Shown in pieces: positions 47,571 through 55,942 of a DNA stretch of 55,942 nt. Every line of letters starts with the position of its first letter. Position 1 is the stretch's first letter. Location: contig JAIQFR010000017.1 of NCBI GenBank assembly GCA_020073205.1, positions 1 to 55,942 on the forward strand, in the 5' to 3' direction. The position numbers and the translations under genes were made by a program. The DNA is from Terriglobia bacterium. GTDB lineage: Bacteria > Acidobacteriota > Polarisedimenticolia > Polarisedimenticolales > JAIQFR01. The notes below the pieces were generated by a model. It was not told the origin of the DNA. It saw only the letters and a program-made list of their open reading frames with translations, and ran no database searches.

Positions 47571-48731
47571 GTGAAGGTCGTTCTCGTCTTCGGAACGCGG
47601 CCCGAAGCGATCAAGATGGCTCCCGTCATCCGGGTCCTCGCGGAGCATCCCCAGATCTTCGATTGGCGAATCTGCGTGACGGCGCAACACCGCGAACTGC
47701 TGGACCAGGTGCTCGCGATCTTCGGCATCACGTCCCATCACGATCTCAACATCATGACGCCGGACCAGGACCTGTACGACATCTCGAGCCGCACCCTGAG
47801 CGGCCTCCGGGACTATCTCGCGGAGGAGAAGCCGGACTGCGTCTTGGTGCACGGGGATACCACGACGACGTTCGCTGCAGCTCTCGCAGCGTTCTACCAG
47901 AAGGTGCCGGTCGGACATGTCGAGGCGGGGCTCCGCACGAACAACCGATACAGCCCGTACCCCGAGGAGATGAACCGCAGGCTCACGAGCGCAATCGCCA
48001 GCCTTCACTTCGCTCCGACATCTCAGAGCTGCGCCAACCTGCTCAGGGAGAACGTCGAACGGAACGACATCTACGTCACGGGAAACACCGCCATCGACGC
48101 TCTTCACCTCGCGCTCTCGCAGCCGCATCTCGCCAGCCTGCCCCATCTGTTCCCGCAGGGTCGACGTGGCCTCCTCGTCACCGCGCACCGGAGGGAGAAT
48201 TTCGGGCCGGGCATCCGCGGCATCTGCGGAGCCCTGCGATCCATCGCGACGAGACGATCCGACGTCCACATCGTCTATCCCGTGCACCCGAATCCGAACA
48301 TCAGGGTCCCCGTGCGCGAGCTTCTGGCCGACCTGGCGAACGTCACGCTCCTGGAGCCGCTCGAGTACGACGTCTTCGTGCGGCTCATGGCGGACTCGTA
48401 TCTCGTGCTCACGGATTCGGGCGGCGTGCAGGAGGAGGCGCCCAGCCTGGGGAAGCCCGTCCTCGTGCTCCGGGAGTGCACCGAACGGCCGGAAGCCGTC
48501 GCGGCGGGAACGGCCCTGCTCGCCGGGAACTCCGAGCGGGATATCGTTGCGCTCACGGAGCGGCTGCTGGACGACAGCGAGCTGTACGAGTCGATGGCCC
48601 GCGCGATCAACCCTTACGGCGACGGGCGGGCAGCCATCAGAATCGCGTCCTTCCTGGCTCGCCGGAGCGGGCTCGGCGCGACGCTCGCGAGCGACATCGG
48701 AGAATTCGGGACGTCGCCCCACGCTCGCTGA
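47571..48731 (+). CDS. wecB: UDP-N-acetylglucosamine 2-epimerase (non-hydrolysing) WecB-like
   Basis: Encodes 386 residues. Family start KVVLVFGTRPEAIKMAPV, then VTAQHRELLDQVLAIFGI, LVHGDTTTTFAAALAAF, GHVEAGLRTNNRYSPYPEE-type segment, LLVTAHRRENFG, YPVHPNP and the UDP-binding TDSGGVQEEAPSLGKP. It interconverts UDP-GlcNAc and UDP-ManNAc. The GTG at 47571-47573 is chosen since the family always starts there; AGG lies 6 bases upstream. It stands alone, pointing toward the convergent GT4 at 48781. With wecD/wecE it suggests an ECA-like sugar set (GlcNAc, ManNAc(A), Fuc4NAc), but wecC is not seen. Confidence 0.95.
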   Translation: MKVVLVFGTRPEAIKMAPVIRVLAEHPQIFDWRICVTAQHRELLDQVLAIFGITSHHDLNIMTPDQDLYDISSRTLSGLRDYLAEEKPDCVLVHGDTTTTFAAALAAFYQKVPVGHVEAGLRTNNRYSPYPEEMNRRLTSAIASLHFAPTSQSCANLLRENVERNDIYVTGNTAIDALHLALSQPHLASLPHLFPQGRRGLLVTAHRRENFGPGIRGICGALRSIATRRSDVHIVYPVHPNPNIRVPVRELLADLANVTLLEPLEYDVFVRLMADSYLVLTDSGGVQEEAPSLGKPVLVLRECTERPEAVAAGTALLAGNSERDIVALTERLLDDSELYESMARAINPYGDGRAAIRIASFLARRSGLGATLASDIGEFGTSPHAR

Positions 48732-48780
48732 TCCGACCGCCGGACGGAGACGGAATCCGGCTCCCCCCGGACGACGGGCG

Positions 48781-49998
48781 CTATCGGCTGGACAGCGGCG
48801 ATCGCGTGAACCTCTGGACGGCTGCGAGGGCGGTCTCCATGTCACGGCCCCAGTTGTAACGGCGTTCCACCGCAGAACGGCCGTTCGCGCCGAGCCTCCG
48901 GCGCAGCTCGGGATCCAGCAGGGCTCGGATCTGGTTCGCGATTCCTGCGATGTCACCGTCCCGGAATACCCGCCCACAGTCCTCGGCGGTCACGATCCGC
49001 TCGAGCGGCGTCGCGTTCGAGACCAGAACCGGTTTGGCGCATGCCATGCAATCGAACAATTTGTTCGGGATCGTCGTGTCGGTGTGTTCCGTCTTCAGAT
49101 GAGAGATGACCCCGACGTGACAGCGTGCGAAGATGGCGGGCACACGGGCGAATTCGATCCGCCCATGGAAGAAGACACGACCGGCCAGCTTCATCTTCGC
49201 GGCCAGCTCGCGCAAGCGGGGGAGGTAGTCTCCATCCCCGACGACGTGCAGCCTCGGCATCGGGTCGTCCTCCCGGAGCTCGGCCATGGCGGCCACGACC
49301 TGATGGAGACCTCGCCGGCGCGTGACGTTCCCGACGTAGAGCAGGTCCACGTGATGGGGCGAGAGGGGCGGAAACGTATCCGGAGGCATCGATCCTCCTG
49401 ACGCGTCGAACGACATCAGCTCCGGGGTGTTGGAGACGACGGCCACGCGCTCGGGCGGGACGCCCAGCGCGAGGAGATGTTCCCGCATCTCCTCCACGAC
49501 GACGAAGAACCCATGGGCCCGCCGCGCGACGGATCTCTCCATCCTCCGGGCCAGGTACGGGTTCTTCAGAATCCACGACCGCAAGGGGATCGGGTCGCTC
49601 GCGCAGACCTCCCGCCACAACGCGGGGTGGTTCTCGGCCATGTCCACGATCACCGCGATCCCGGCAGAGTTCGCGAGACGGATGGCGAGTGGCGCCAGCG
49701 GAAGATCCCGGACGACGACCAGTTCCGGCCGGGCGTCCCGGATGCAGCGTCGGACCGCAGCGGCCCACATCGGATTGAAAAACGCGGGGGTCGAGATGAG
49801 GCTCGCGAGTGCTCTGGGGAGAACCGGTGCCGGCACCCGTTTGCAGAGGATGTTGCCGACGCGCTCGTTCGCGGGCCGGAGCGCGCGGTTCCGGCAAACG
49901 AGGTGCGTCGTGTGACCGGCGTTCTGAAAGCCGACGAGCAGCTTTTCGACGCGGATGTCCCAAGGATAATCCTCCGCATAGACCGCGACGATGTTCAT
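48781..49998 (-). CDS. Glycosyltransferase family 4
   Basis: Encodes 405 residues. GT-B fold: N-lobe starts NIVAVYAEDYPWDIRVEKLL, with VVRDLPLAPLAIRLA and VDMAENHPALWRE; C-lobe has LLYVGNVTRRRGLHQVVAAM, LHVVGDGDYLPRL, and the short donor motif TTIPNKLFDCMACAKPVLVS in place of a classic EX7E. It resembles WbuB/WbpH-type amino-sugar transferases in EPS loci. Start at 49998 is the ATG before the first strand. Probably co-transcribed with 50089-51321. Confidence 0.88.
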   Translation of the reverse strand: MNIVAVYAEDYPWDIRVEKLLVGFQNAGHTTHLVCRNRALRPANERVGNILCKRVPAPVLPRALASLISTPAFFNPMWAAAVRRCIRDARPELVVVRDLPLAPLAIRLANSAGIAVIVDMAENHPALWREVCASDPIPLRSWILKNPYLARRMERSVARRAHGFFVVVEEMREHLLALGVPPERVAVVSNTPELMSFDASGGSMPPDTFPPLSPHHVDLLYVGNVTRRRGLHQVVAAMAELREDDPMPRLHVVGDGDYLPRLRELAAKMKLAGRVFFHGRIEFARVPAIFARCHVGVISHLKTEHTDTTIPNKLFDCMACAKPVLVSNATPLERIVTAEDCGRVFRDGDIAGIANQIRALLDPELRRRLGANGRSAVERRYNWGRDMETALAAVQRFTRSPLSSR

Positions 49999-50088
49999 CG
50001 CGCCGGCACCTCCATCAAGCCCGATTCCGCTCGAGCGAGCGGGAACGCGTGTCGATCGGTCCTCCTGGAACCGTGCCAGCGCCGTGCG

Positions 50089-51321
50089 TCAGCGCGAGCC
50101 CCCCGGTACGCCTGCCACGGCGTCCTCGTAGCATCTGAGCGTACCCTCCACCATCGAATCGAGACGGAAGGCGGTCGCGATTCTCGAGCGGGCGGCGGTG
50201 CCCATGGTCTCGCGTCCTTCCGGCGATCGGAAGAACGATCGAACGGCGCGGACGAGCGCCTCCACGCTGGACGGCGCCACGAGGAGACCGGAGACCCCGT
50301 CTTCGATCACTTCCTTCAGCCCGCCGACGTTCGTGGCGATCGCCGGAAGCCCGCGCGCCATCCCCTCGAGGAGCGCGTAGGGCACGCCCTCGTGGAGGGA
50401 CGTGAACAGGAGGGCGTCCGCAGCCGCGTACAACGCTTCCAGGTCGCCGAGAAACCCCGTGAGGCGCACCGTGGACGCCAGCCCCTGGTCCGCCACCGCT
50501 CTCTCGAGGCGTGCTCGCAGGCGGCCTTCGCCCGCGATCAGGATGCGCAAAGTCGGCATCTCCCGCTGGAGGCGGGATGCGACACCGACGACCAGCTCCG
50601 GGTTCTTCACGTCGGTCAGCCGGCCGATCCACGCGAGAACGCGGCTGTCCTCCGGGATCGCCAGCGAGCGACGCGCCTGCTCGCGACTCGTCGGGGAGAG
50701 CTCCGGCAGACGCACGCCGTTGCGAATCAGGACGCATCGTTCCCGCGGATAGCGAGATCCGAAGTGCTTCAGCACGTCGCCGGACACGCAGATGACCCGA
50801 GAGACAGAACGCCGCGTGACGATCTCGTCCAGAATGGCATAGAGGGCGCGTTTCCAGCCGCGAAACCCGCCGTGCATCTCGGGGAGCCCGTGTTCCGTCT
50901 TCACGACCGCAAAGCGTCTCGCCCGCAAAGGGCGCGCCGCGAGGATCGTCGCCTTGTAACCGTGCAGGTGGAAGACGTCCGCGCCGTCGCCGGACAGCCT
51001 CCGGATCCAGGACGGATACGAGTAGACGGTGGGAGAGGGGAGATGCTCCACCGTCGCGCCAGCCTCCTCGAGGGCGTCGTAGAGCCGGCCCCTGGAGAGC
51101 AGGCAGACGCGTAGCCGGACGCCCGTCGCCGGCAGCCACCGGGCGAAGTCGAAGATCTGTGTTTCGGCGCCTCCCCACAGATCCCCGCTGGCCAGCACGG
51201 TAATGGACAGCGCGCGTCGGATGGGAGCGGCTGGGGCGAGATGACCGTCGGGGAGCACGACGTTCGTCTTGTACCAGATGCACGAGGCTTCCGTCAATCG
51301 CTCGTATCGTGCTCGATGCAC
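50089..51321 (-). CDS. Glycosyltransferase family 4
   Basis: Encodes 410 residues. N-lobe SITVLASGDLWGGAETQIFD (Gly-rich acceptor loop), VFHLHGYKATILAARPL; C-lobe VLAWIGRLTDVKNPELVVG, ILIAGEGRLRARLE, EGVPYALLEGMARGLPAIA (EX7E) and TNVGGLKEVIEDGVSGLL. The GTG start at 51321 is uncertain: the family fold begins near residue 38, so a later start within the first 110 bases is possible. The gene is followed 90 bases later by the GT4 at 48781-49998. Confidence 0.88.
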   Translation of the reverse strand: MHRARYERLTEASCIWYKTNVVLPDGHLAPAAPIRRALSITVLASGDLWGGAETQIFDFARWLPATGVRLRVCLLSRGRLYDALEEAGATVEHLPSPTVYSYPSWIRRLSGDGADVFHLHGYKATILAARPLRARRFAVVKTEHGLPEMHGGFRGWKRALYAILDEIVTRRSVSRVICVSGDVLKHFGSRYPRERCVLIRNGVRLPELSPTSREQARRSLAIPEDSRVLAWIGRLTDVKNPELVVGVASRLQREMPTLRILIAGEGRLRARLERAVADQGLASTVRLTGFLGDLEALYAAADALLFTSLHEGVPYALLEGMARGLPAIATNVGGLKEVIEDGVSGLLVAPSSVEALVRAVRSFFRSPEGRETMGTAARSRIATAFRLDSMVEGTLRCYEDAVAGVPGGSR

Positions 51322-51394
51322 GACATGGTGGCGAGGGCCGACGCGGCCTGCTCCGGGCCGCGCCGGCCGCCGCGGTCGGTGGGTCGGGGCGGGT

Positions 51395-52558
51395 TCAGGC
51401 TCCGACGTCCCTTGACGCGCGCTCGAACGACTCGCGCACGCGGATCAGTCCTCGCGATCCGAGTCCCGGATGGCAGGGAAGGGTCAGCAGCGTGTCCGCG
51501 AGCGCGTTTGCCCCGGGGATCGGCTCGTCGGGGTTGGCGAGATGCTCGCGAAGCGCCGGGATGTCGGCCAGTGTGCCCGGATACATCGCGCTGGCCCCGA
51601 CGCCCAAACGGCGCAGGCGCGCGATCACCTCGTCTCGAGCCGGTCGGGACGGGGCCAGTGCAGGAAGTCGCAAGGGTCCCGGCATTCGTGCGGCTGCGGG
51701 GAGCCGCCAGCGCCGGCTCGACTCGACGGCTTGCGCCAGAGCCGACGCGTTTCGCGTCCGGGTCTCGGTCAGCGCCTCGAGCTCCGCGAGGACGCTGCGG
51801 CCGAGGCGATCCTGCCATGCGCGGAACGGGGCATCGGCCGGGAATTCCGGATCGTAGGCGGTGCTCCCGATTTCCAGAAACGGGAGGGGCTCGAGCAGCC
51901 CGAACAGCGCGGGGATTTGGAGGACCGACGTCGCCGCAAGCGACAGGGCTCCGCTCCAGCCGCCTCCCCGCACCGCGGATGCCGGCGCCCCGTCGCCGCC
52001 GAACCGGACGAGCGCTCCGCCACCCCCCAGCGGGAGCGGCTTGCCGCGACCGAAGGAGAGCACCACCGCGGAAACCTCACGGGAGCTCCGGTCCGGCCAG
52101 GCCTGGGCCGCGTCCTCGATCACCCGCACTCTGGGGTCGTGCTTCCTGAAGTAGTCGACGAGCCACGTCAAGTCGCTTGTCCGTGCGAAGAGATGGGCGC
52201 CGATCGCGGCGGACATGCGTCCCGTGGGCTGAGCCAGAAGCGACGAGCGTTCGTAGTCCAGGGTCATGGGGTCCACGTCGGCCAGACGAACCCGGAGGCC
52301 GCAACGCACGACTGCGGCCGGGACGGACCAGCACGTGTACGCGGGAACGACGACCTCGTCTCGACCTTCGTTCGCCAGGGACCGCAACGCGGCGGCGACG
52401 GCGGCGCGGCCGCTTCCGAAAAGGGTTGCGCCGCGAGCGCCGATCCGACTCGCGAGCATCTCCGCGAAGCCGGCCTCGCCTGCCGCGCTGCGTCGGAGCG
52501 CGGCGAGGAAGATCCGCGTCACCCCGAAGGGAACGGCGACCGGCGGGACCAACCTCAT
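51395..52558 (-). CDS. DegT/DnrJ/EryC1-family aminotransferase
   Basis: Encodes 387 residues. PLP fold type I: LFGSGRAAVAAALRSL, VVVPAYTCWSVPAAV, VIEDAAQAW (PLP-ring Asp) and LSFGRGKPLPLGGGGALV (PLP lysine in GRGK). Sugar aminotransferases of this family act on nucleotide-keto sugars, as WecE does, but this one is diverged and its substrate cannot be named. The ATG at 52556-52558 overlaps the stop of the FemAB-like gene (TGATG), so both are coupled. Together they suggest addition of an amino sugar or amino-acid group to the glycan. Confidence 0.82.
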   Translation of the reverse strand: MRLVPPVAVPFGVTRIFLAALRRSAAGEAGFAEMLASRIGARGATLFGSGRAAVAAALRSLANEGRDEVVVPAYTCWSVPAAVVRCGLRVRLADVDPMTLDYERSSLLAQPTGRMSAAIGAHLFARTSDLTWLVDYFRKHDPRVRVIEDAAQAWPDRSSREVSAVVLSFGRGKPLPLGGGGALVRFGGDGAPASAVRGGGWSGALSLAATSVLQIPALFGLLEPLPFLEIGSTAYDPEFPADAPFRAWQDRLGRSVLAELEALTETRTRNASALAQAVESSRRWRLPAAARMPGPLRLPALAPSRPARDEVIARLRRLGVGASAMYPGTLADIPALREHLANPDEPIPGANALADTLLTLPCHPGLGSRGLIRVRESFERASRDVGA

Positions 52559-53628
52559 CAGTAGGGGATCCTCGCGGCGAGAAACGGTCCGAGGCGGGAG
52601 GTCAGGCTCCGCGGCAGCCTCCTCCACACCGCTGCGGCGACGGAGCGCCGCTCATCGCCCTTCTCGACGGAACGGCCGCTCCGGCCGCGCGCGAACACGT
52701 TCCAGACGAGGGCCGATTCCGACGCGCCCCACTGGAGCTTGAATCGCGCGTTGCCGGTCCCGGGAGTGGAGCGACCGAAGTCGAAGACGCGGGCTCCACG
52801 CGCGACGGCGAACTCGAGCGCGGTCCAGTACACGAGCATGTTGACGCCGAACCGGTCGTGCTCCCGCAGGGAGGCTGCCCACGGGATCTCCACGCGCTCC
52901 CCGCTTCTCAGCAGTGCCCCCGCTGCGACGGGCTGTCCGTTCTTCTCGACGATCGAGTACGACACGTCGTCGCCGAACACGGCCCCCAGACGCTCGAAGA
53001 AGGCTCGGGGCAGCACCGGCGAGCCCAGCTCGTGCCATTTCCGGACGAGGAGGGGGTAGAAGAGCCCGTACCCTCCCGGACCGTCCACCCGCGCGGCGTA
53101 CCCCTCTTTGAGCGGCCTCTTGATCTGGGCACGAAGTTTCGCACCGAGGCCCCGCTGCAGCACCTCCGTGCCGCCGTCGAGCGCCAGTGCGTAGCTGCAC
53201 TTGCCCCGCCAAGCGTCGATGGGAAGATCGCCTCCCTCCCTCCCGCGCAGCTCGAGACGGTCGGCTCCCAGCCTGCGCGCCTGCTCCATCGCTTCCTCCG
53301 CGAGGCCGGCACGCGCTTCGGGGTCCGACGCGAGGACCCCCGCATAGTTGAGGTAGGGGACCGATGTCACGAACCTGCCGAGGAAGCTCTTCTGGACGAC
53401 GAGGGGCAGAATGCCCACCCAGCGCTCCCCGCGTTTCGCCACGAGGCGCAAGGGTCCGTGCCCGAACACGTCGCCGAGCAGGTCGAGGTATTCCCAGCGA
53501 TGTCCGATCTCCGCGTCCGGGAAGCGGCTGACGAAATCCCTCCACGGCACGGCGTCCTCGCCCGCGATCACGATGTGGACCCCGCCGCGTGGCGGGAGAT
53601 CTTCCCGAAATGCTCGGCCGGAGTTCAT
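52558..53628 (-). CDS. FemAB-like acyltransferase, XrtA/PEP-CTERM-associated type
   Basis: Encodes 356 residues. Two GNAT-like lobes: an N-terminal lobe (WEYLDLLGDVFGHGPLRLVA, VTSVPYLNYAGVLA) and a C-terminal lobe with PVAAGALLRSGERVEIPW, SLREHDRFGVNMLVYWTALE and FDFGRSTPGTGNARFKLQWG. FemAB proteins transfer amino acids from tRNA to peptidoglycan bridges; relatives in exosortase-A clusters (TIGR03019-like) probably modify glycans. The ATG at 53626-53628 is chosen since GGAG is 6 bases upstream; ATG at 53638-53640 is the alternative. Coupled to the aminotransferase. Confidence 0.85.
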   Translation of the reverse strand: MNSGRAFREDLPPRGGVHIVIAGEDAVPWRDFVSRFPDAEIGHRWEYLDLLGDVFGHGPLRLVAKRGERWVGILPLVVQKSFLGRFVTSVPYLNYAGVLASDPEARAGLAEEAMEQARRLGADRLELRGREGGDLPIDAWRGKCSYALALDGGTEVLQRGLGAKLRAQIKRPLKEGYAARVDGPGGYGLFYPLLVRKWHELGSPVLPRAFFERLGAVFGDDVSYSIVEKNGQPVAAGALLRSGERVEIPWAASLREHDRFGVNMLVYWTALEFAVARGARVFDFGRSTPGTGNARFKLQWGASESALVWNVFARGRSGRSVEKGDERRSVAAAVWRRLPRSLTSRLGPFLAARIPY

Positions 53629-53836
53629 CTCACGCTCCATGATAATGGATCGCGCGGCAGGGCGGCCGATGGGCCCGCTAGACGGCTTCCGGGTCGGACG
53701 GCACCGGAGCTCGAGTACGGTCGCGGGAACCAGGCTCCGCGATTCCCGGGCGGAGGATCTCCGTTTCTTCCACCGAAGAGTTGCACCGGCTAGCCGCCGG
53801 AGTGGTTTTCTCGCCGGATCCTTACGGGTATCGAAC

Positions 53837-53866
53837 TTGTAACCCGATTCGTACGAGCAAGATAAC
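53837..53866 (+). promoter_or_regulatory. Putative promoter of the MopE-repeat gene
   Basis: TTGTAA (53837-53842), 18-base spacer, GATAAC (53861-53866), about 70 bases before the ATG at 53937. Lies in the 308-base gap between divergent genes. Weak -10. Confidence 0.35.
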
Positions 53867-53936
53867 CCATTTGGGCGTATGATGATGCCGAATCCAAACT
53901 GGCACCCGGACGGATCACGGTAGCCGGAGGTTCGCG

Positions 53937-55942
53937 ATGCTGAGGGGGCGTTGGGGGGGGATACTATTTTTGACCGTGCTTCTCGTCCCGCCGGCCTGGG
54001 CGGCGCGACGTGCCGACGCCGTGCTCCTGGTCAACTCCCAGAGTGCGAGCTACGCGGACGCGCAGCACTTCATTCGGCCGTACCTCGACAATTTCGGCGT
54101 GCCGTACACGGTCCTCGACGTGGCCACCACGCCCGTAGGGCCCGGGATCGGCGACTACGCCCTGATCATCATCGGCCACCGGCAGCTCGACGTCTCGCAC
54201 TCGTACCTGAGCTCGGCGGAGGAGTCGTACATCTCGAGCGCCGTCGCCAACGGCACGGGCCTCGTCAACTTCGACAACGATCTCTCGCCGAACGGGCGCA
54301 CGCCCCGGTACCAGTTCGTGCAGGACATCTTCGGATTCAGCTATGTCTCGCCGCCGGTGAACGCCAACATCACGTTCACTTCGGCCGCGGGGACGCACTA
54401 CATCACCGCGCGGCACAGCGTGGGCGAAGTGATCTCCACCGAGGGGATGACCCTCGCGGGGATCGCGCTGCCGCAGACGGCGACCTCTCTCGCCAACGTC
54501 ACGGCGGCGAATCAGCCGTTTCTGACGGTCTGCGCCTACGGATTGGGTCACGCGGTGCAGTGGGGCAGCTACGGCTGGATATCGACTTCGGTGAAGGGGC
54601 CCGTGTTCGGGCTGGACGACCTGGTATGGCGCTCGATGGTGTGGGCGGCGCGCAGGCCGTTCGTGATGCAGGGGCTGCCGCACTTCGTGACCATGCGGGT
54701 CGACGACGTGGCGGACCCGCCGTGGTGGGTCTCGACCGCCAATCAGTTCGGCCTGAAGCCCTGGCTCGGTCTCTTCTACCTCGAGATGTCCAGCAGCAGC
54801 GCGGCGACGGTTTCGACGCTGGTGAACGCGGGCCAGGCGACGGCCGGGGTTCACGCCCGCCGCTCGTACGGCTCGGACCTGATGTTCTACTACGACCACA
54901 CCAACCACACGAACCTGCCCGATGCGACCGTCTCGCAGTATTTCAACGAGGCCACGACGTGGTTCCAGGCTCACCAGATCCCGGTCGCCAAGTTCGTCGT
55001 CCCGCACCTCTACGAGATGGGGACGAACGTGTTCGGAGGATTGCACGGCTGGGGCGTGGAGTTCATCGGCATGCACGTGGTGCCCGGCCAACCCTACGGC
55101 TCGGCCTGGACCCAGCTGGGCCCCTATCGGTTGTACGAGACCGGAGCGTCCGACTCCGGGCTCCCGGTCTGGTACGCAGACTATCTGAGCGTTCCCGGCC
55201 ATCCCGAGTTCGCCAACCAGTTCTTCGATTGCGTCACCGAGATCCGGGACGAATCGGGATACCAGTGGCTTCCGAGCGACAACGTCGCGGACAGCATCCT
55301 GCATGGGACGCGCCAGCTCAAGCGGGCGTTCGACAGCATGGCACTGGCCACGCTGTTCACCCACGACTACTACATCCAGACGACCTCCCCGGGCAACTGG
55401 CAGAGCATTCTGAGCGGAATCACGAGCAACGTCGCGGGCGACAACCCACGCTACGTGACGATGGACTACGCCTGCCAGTATGTCCGGGCCACGCGGACTT
55501 CGAACATCTCGACGAGCGTCTACGATACGGTGACGGGGAATCTGTCGACGACCCTGACGGGGAAGGCGGACATCCCGACCCAGTTCTACGAGTTCACCGA
55601 CAGCGGGAGCGCGATCGCGGAGACCCTGGTCGACGCACCGGCGTTCAACGGGTCGACGCAGGTCGTCATCTGCGGGTCGGGTGGGTCCGGGGGGAGCGAC
55701 ACGACGTGCAACGGGATCGACGACAACTGCAACGGACAGATTGACGAGGGATACGTTCCCGTGCCGACGAGCTGCGGCGTGGGAGCCTGCGCTTCGACCG
55801 GCATGAGCTCGTGCGTGGGCGGCGTGGTCCAGAGCAACTGCGTCCCGGGCACGCCGGCGGCCTCCGACACCACCTGCAACGGGATCGACGACAACTGCAA
55901 CGGAACGGCGGACGAGGGATACGTCTCCGTGCCGACGAGCTG
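53937..55942 (+). CDS. Secreted deacetylase-like protein with MopE-type repeats (3' end outside window)
   Basis: At least 668 residues without a stop; the gene runs off the right edge. The ATG at 53937 has GGAGG 6 bases upstream and starts a signal peptide (ILFLTVLLVPPAWAA). Residues about 25-230 look like a GATase/ThuA-type domain (VNSQSASYADAQHF, ALIIIGHRQLDV, LVNFDNDLSPNG). Residues about 240-560 resemble NodB-fold deacetylases (MRVDDVADPPWW, THDYYIQTTSPGNW). From about 588 follow Cys-rich MopE/metal-binding repeats: TTCNGIDDNCNG...DEGYVPVPTSC, repeating every 56 residues with at least two copies seen. Such repeats bind calcium or copper and are common in surface proteins of Myxococcota and relatives. 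Longer frames on other strands here are shadows. Confidence 0.82.
   Translation, partial: MLRGRWGGILFLTVLLVPPAWAARRADAVLLVNSQSASYADAQHFIRPYLDNFGVPYTVLDVATTPVGPGIGDYALIIIGHRQLDVSHSYLSSAEESYISSAVANGTGLVNFDNDLSPNGRTPRYQFVQDIFGFSYVSPPVNANITFTSAAGTHYITARHSVGEVISTEGMTLAGIALPQTATSLANVTAANQPFLTVCAYGLGHAVQWGSYGWISTSVKGPVFGLDDLVWRSMVWAARRPFVMQGLPHFVTMRVDDVADPPWWVSTANQFGLKPWLGLFYLEMSSSSAATVSTLVNAGQATAGVHARRSYGSDLMFYYDHTNHTNLPDATVSQYFNEATTWFQAHQIPVAKFVVPHLYEMGTNVFGGLHGWGVEFIGMHVVPGQPYGSAWTQLGPYRLYETGASDSGLPVWYADYLSVPGHPEFANQFFDCVTEIRDESGYQWLPSDNVADSILHGTRQLKRAFDSMALATLFTHDYYIQTTSPGNWQSILSGITSNVAGDNPRYVTMDYACQYVRATRTSNISTSVYDTVTGNLSTTLTGKADIPTQFYEFTDSGSAIAETLVDAPAFNGSTQVVICGSGGSGGSDTTCNGIDDNCNGQIDEGYVPVPTSCGVGACASTGMSSCVGGVVQSNCVPGTPAASDTTCNGIDDNCNGTADEGYVSVPTS
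55698..55942 (+). repeat. Tandem 168-bp MopE repeat units
   Basis: Units start at 55698 and 55866 (period 168 bp, 56 residues). The TGCAACGGGATCGACGACAA core and the end GTGCCGACGAGCTG are nearly identical between units. The array continues past the right edge. Confidence 0.9.

Noticed and set aside
53964-55364. A long minus-strand frame and a plus-strand frame (53951-55744) over the right-edge gene
   Set aside because: The frame from 53937 has an RBS, signal peptide, deacetylase-like motifs and MopE repeats; the other two give Arg-rich nonsense.

Overview
The window is high-GC DNA from a diderm (Gram-negative-type) bacterium. Hand counts run from 75% GC in a stretch of obg to about 52% in part of one beta-helix gene. 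Evidence for an outer membrane: a LapA/LapB-type LPS assembly regulator, a polysaccharide export protein with an outer-membrane beta-barrel, and secreted multidomain proteins. MglA/MglB, a sigma-54 activator, DUF4215-like Cys-rich repeats, MopE-type CNGIDDxCNG repeats and an XrtA-style EPS locus together suggest an Acidobacteriota- or Myxococcota/delta-like lineage. That placement is inference; no rRNA gene is present.

Layout. (1) 1-5.6 kb, minus strand: a partial secreted beta-helix protein, a fused MFS/spermidine-synthase-like protein, an exact-length 530-bp tandem duplication of a small secreted-protein gene with its promoter, and a periplasmic cyclophilin-like protein. (2) 5.6-17.6 kb, minus strand: a housekeeping block. 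It holds comF, a lapA-lapB fusion, rlmH, a sigma-54 activator, rsfS, nadD, obg, rpmA, rplU, mglA, mglB, recR, ybaB/ebfC, dnaX (with an A10 slippery run), SRP RNA, two tRNA-Ser, tadA and tRNA-Arg(ACG). Several junctions are 4-base stop/start overlaps. (3) 17.7-21.3 kb: an HTH-receiver regulator on plus, then a PqqD/HprK-like pair and a polyprenyl-phosphate sugar transferase on minus. (4) 21.7-37.6 kb, plus strand: a Wzx/Wzy-type exopolysaccharide operon (export protein, beta-barrel, chain-length protein, BY-kinase, YvcK, small HTH, GT2, XrtA-type deacetylase, SGNH protein, double alpha/beta-hydrolase, GT4, flippase, polymerase/ligase, a decayed GT4, an unassigned membrane protein). (5) 37.7-53.6 kb, mainly minus: wecE, wecD, an ArnC-like GT2, a GT-C-like membrane protein, three GT4s, a large secreted beta-helix/lectin-like protein, wecB (plus), a second DegT-family aminotransferase and a FemAB-like protein. 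(6) 53.9 kb to the right edge, plus: a partial secreted deacetylase-like protein ending in MopE repeats.

How it works together. Regions 3-5 read as one surface-glycan factory. The sugar transferase starts the lipid-linked unit. GT2/GT4 enzymes extend it with sugars made by WecB (UDP-ManNAc) and WecE/WecD (dTDP-Fuc4NAc). The flippase and polymerase move and join units, and Wzz/BY-kinase with the export protein and barrel control length and export. Many members match families known from exosortase-A (XrtA/PEP-CTERM) EPS clusters, but no exosortase or PEP-CTERM substrate is in the window.
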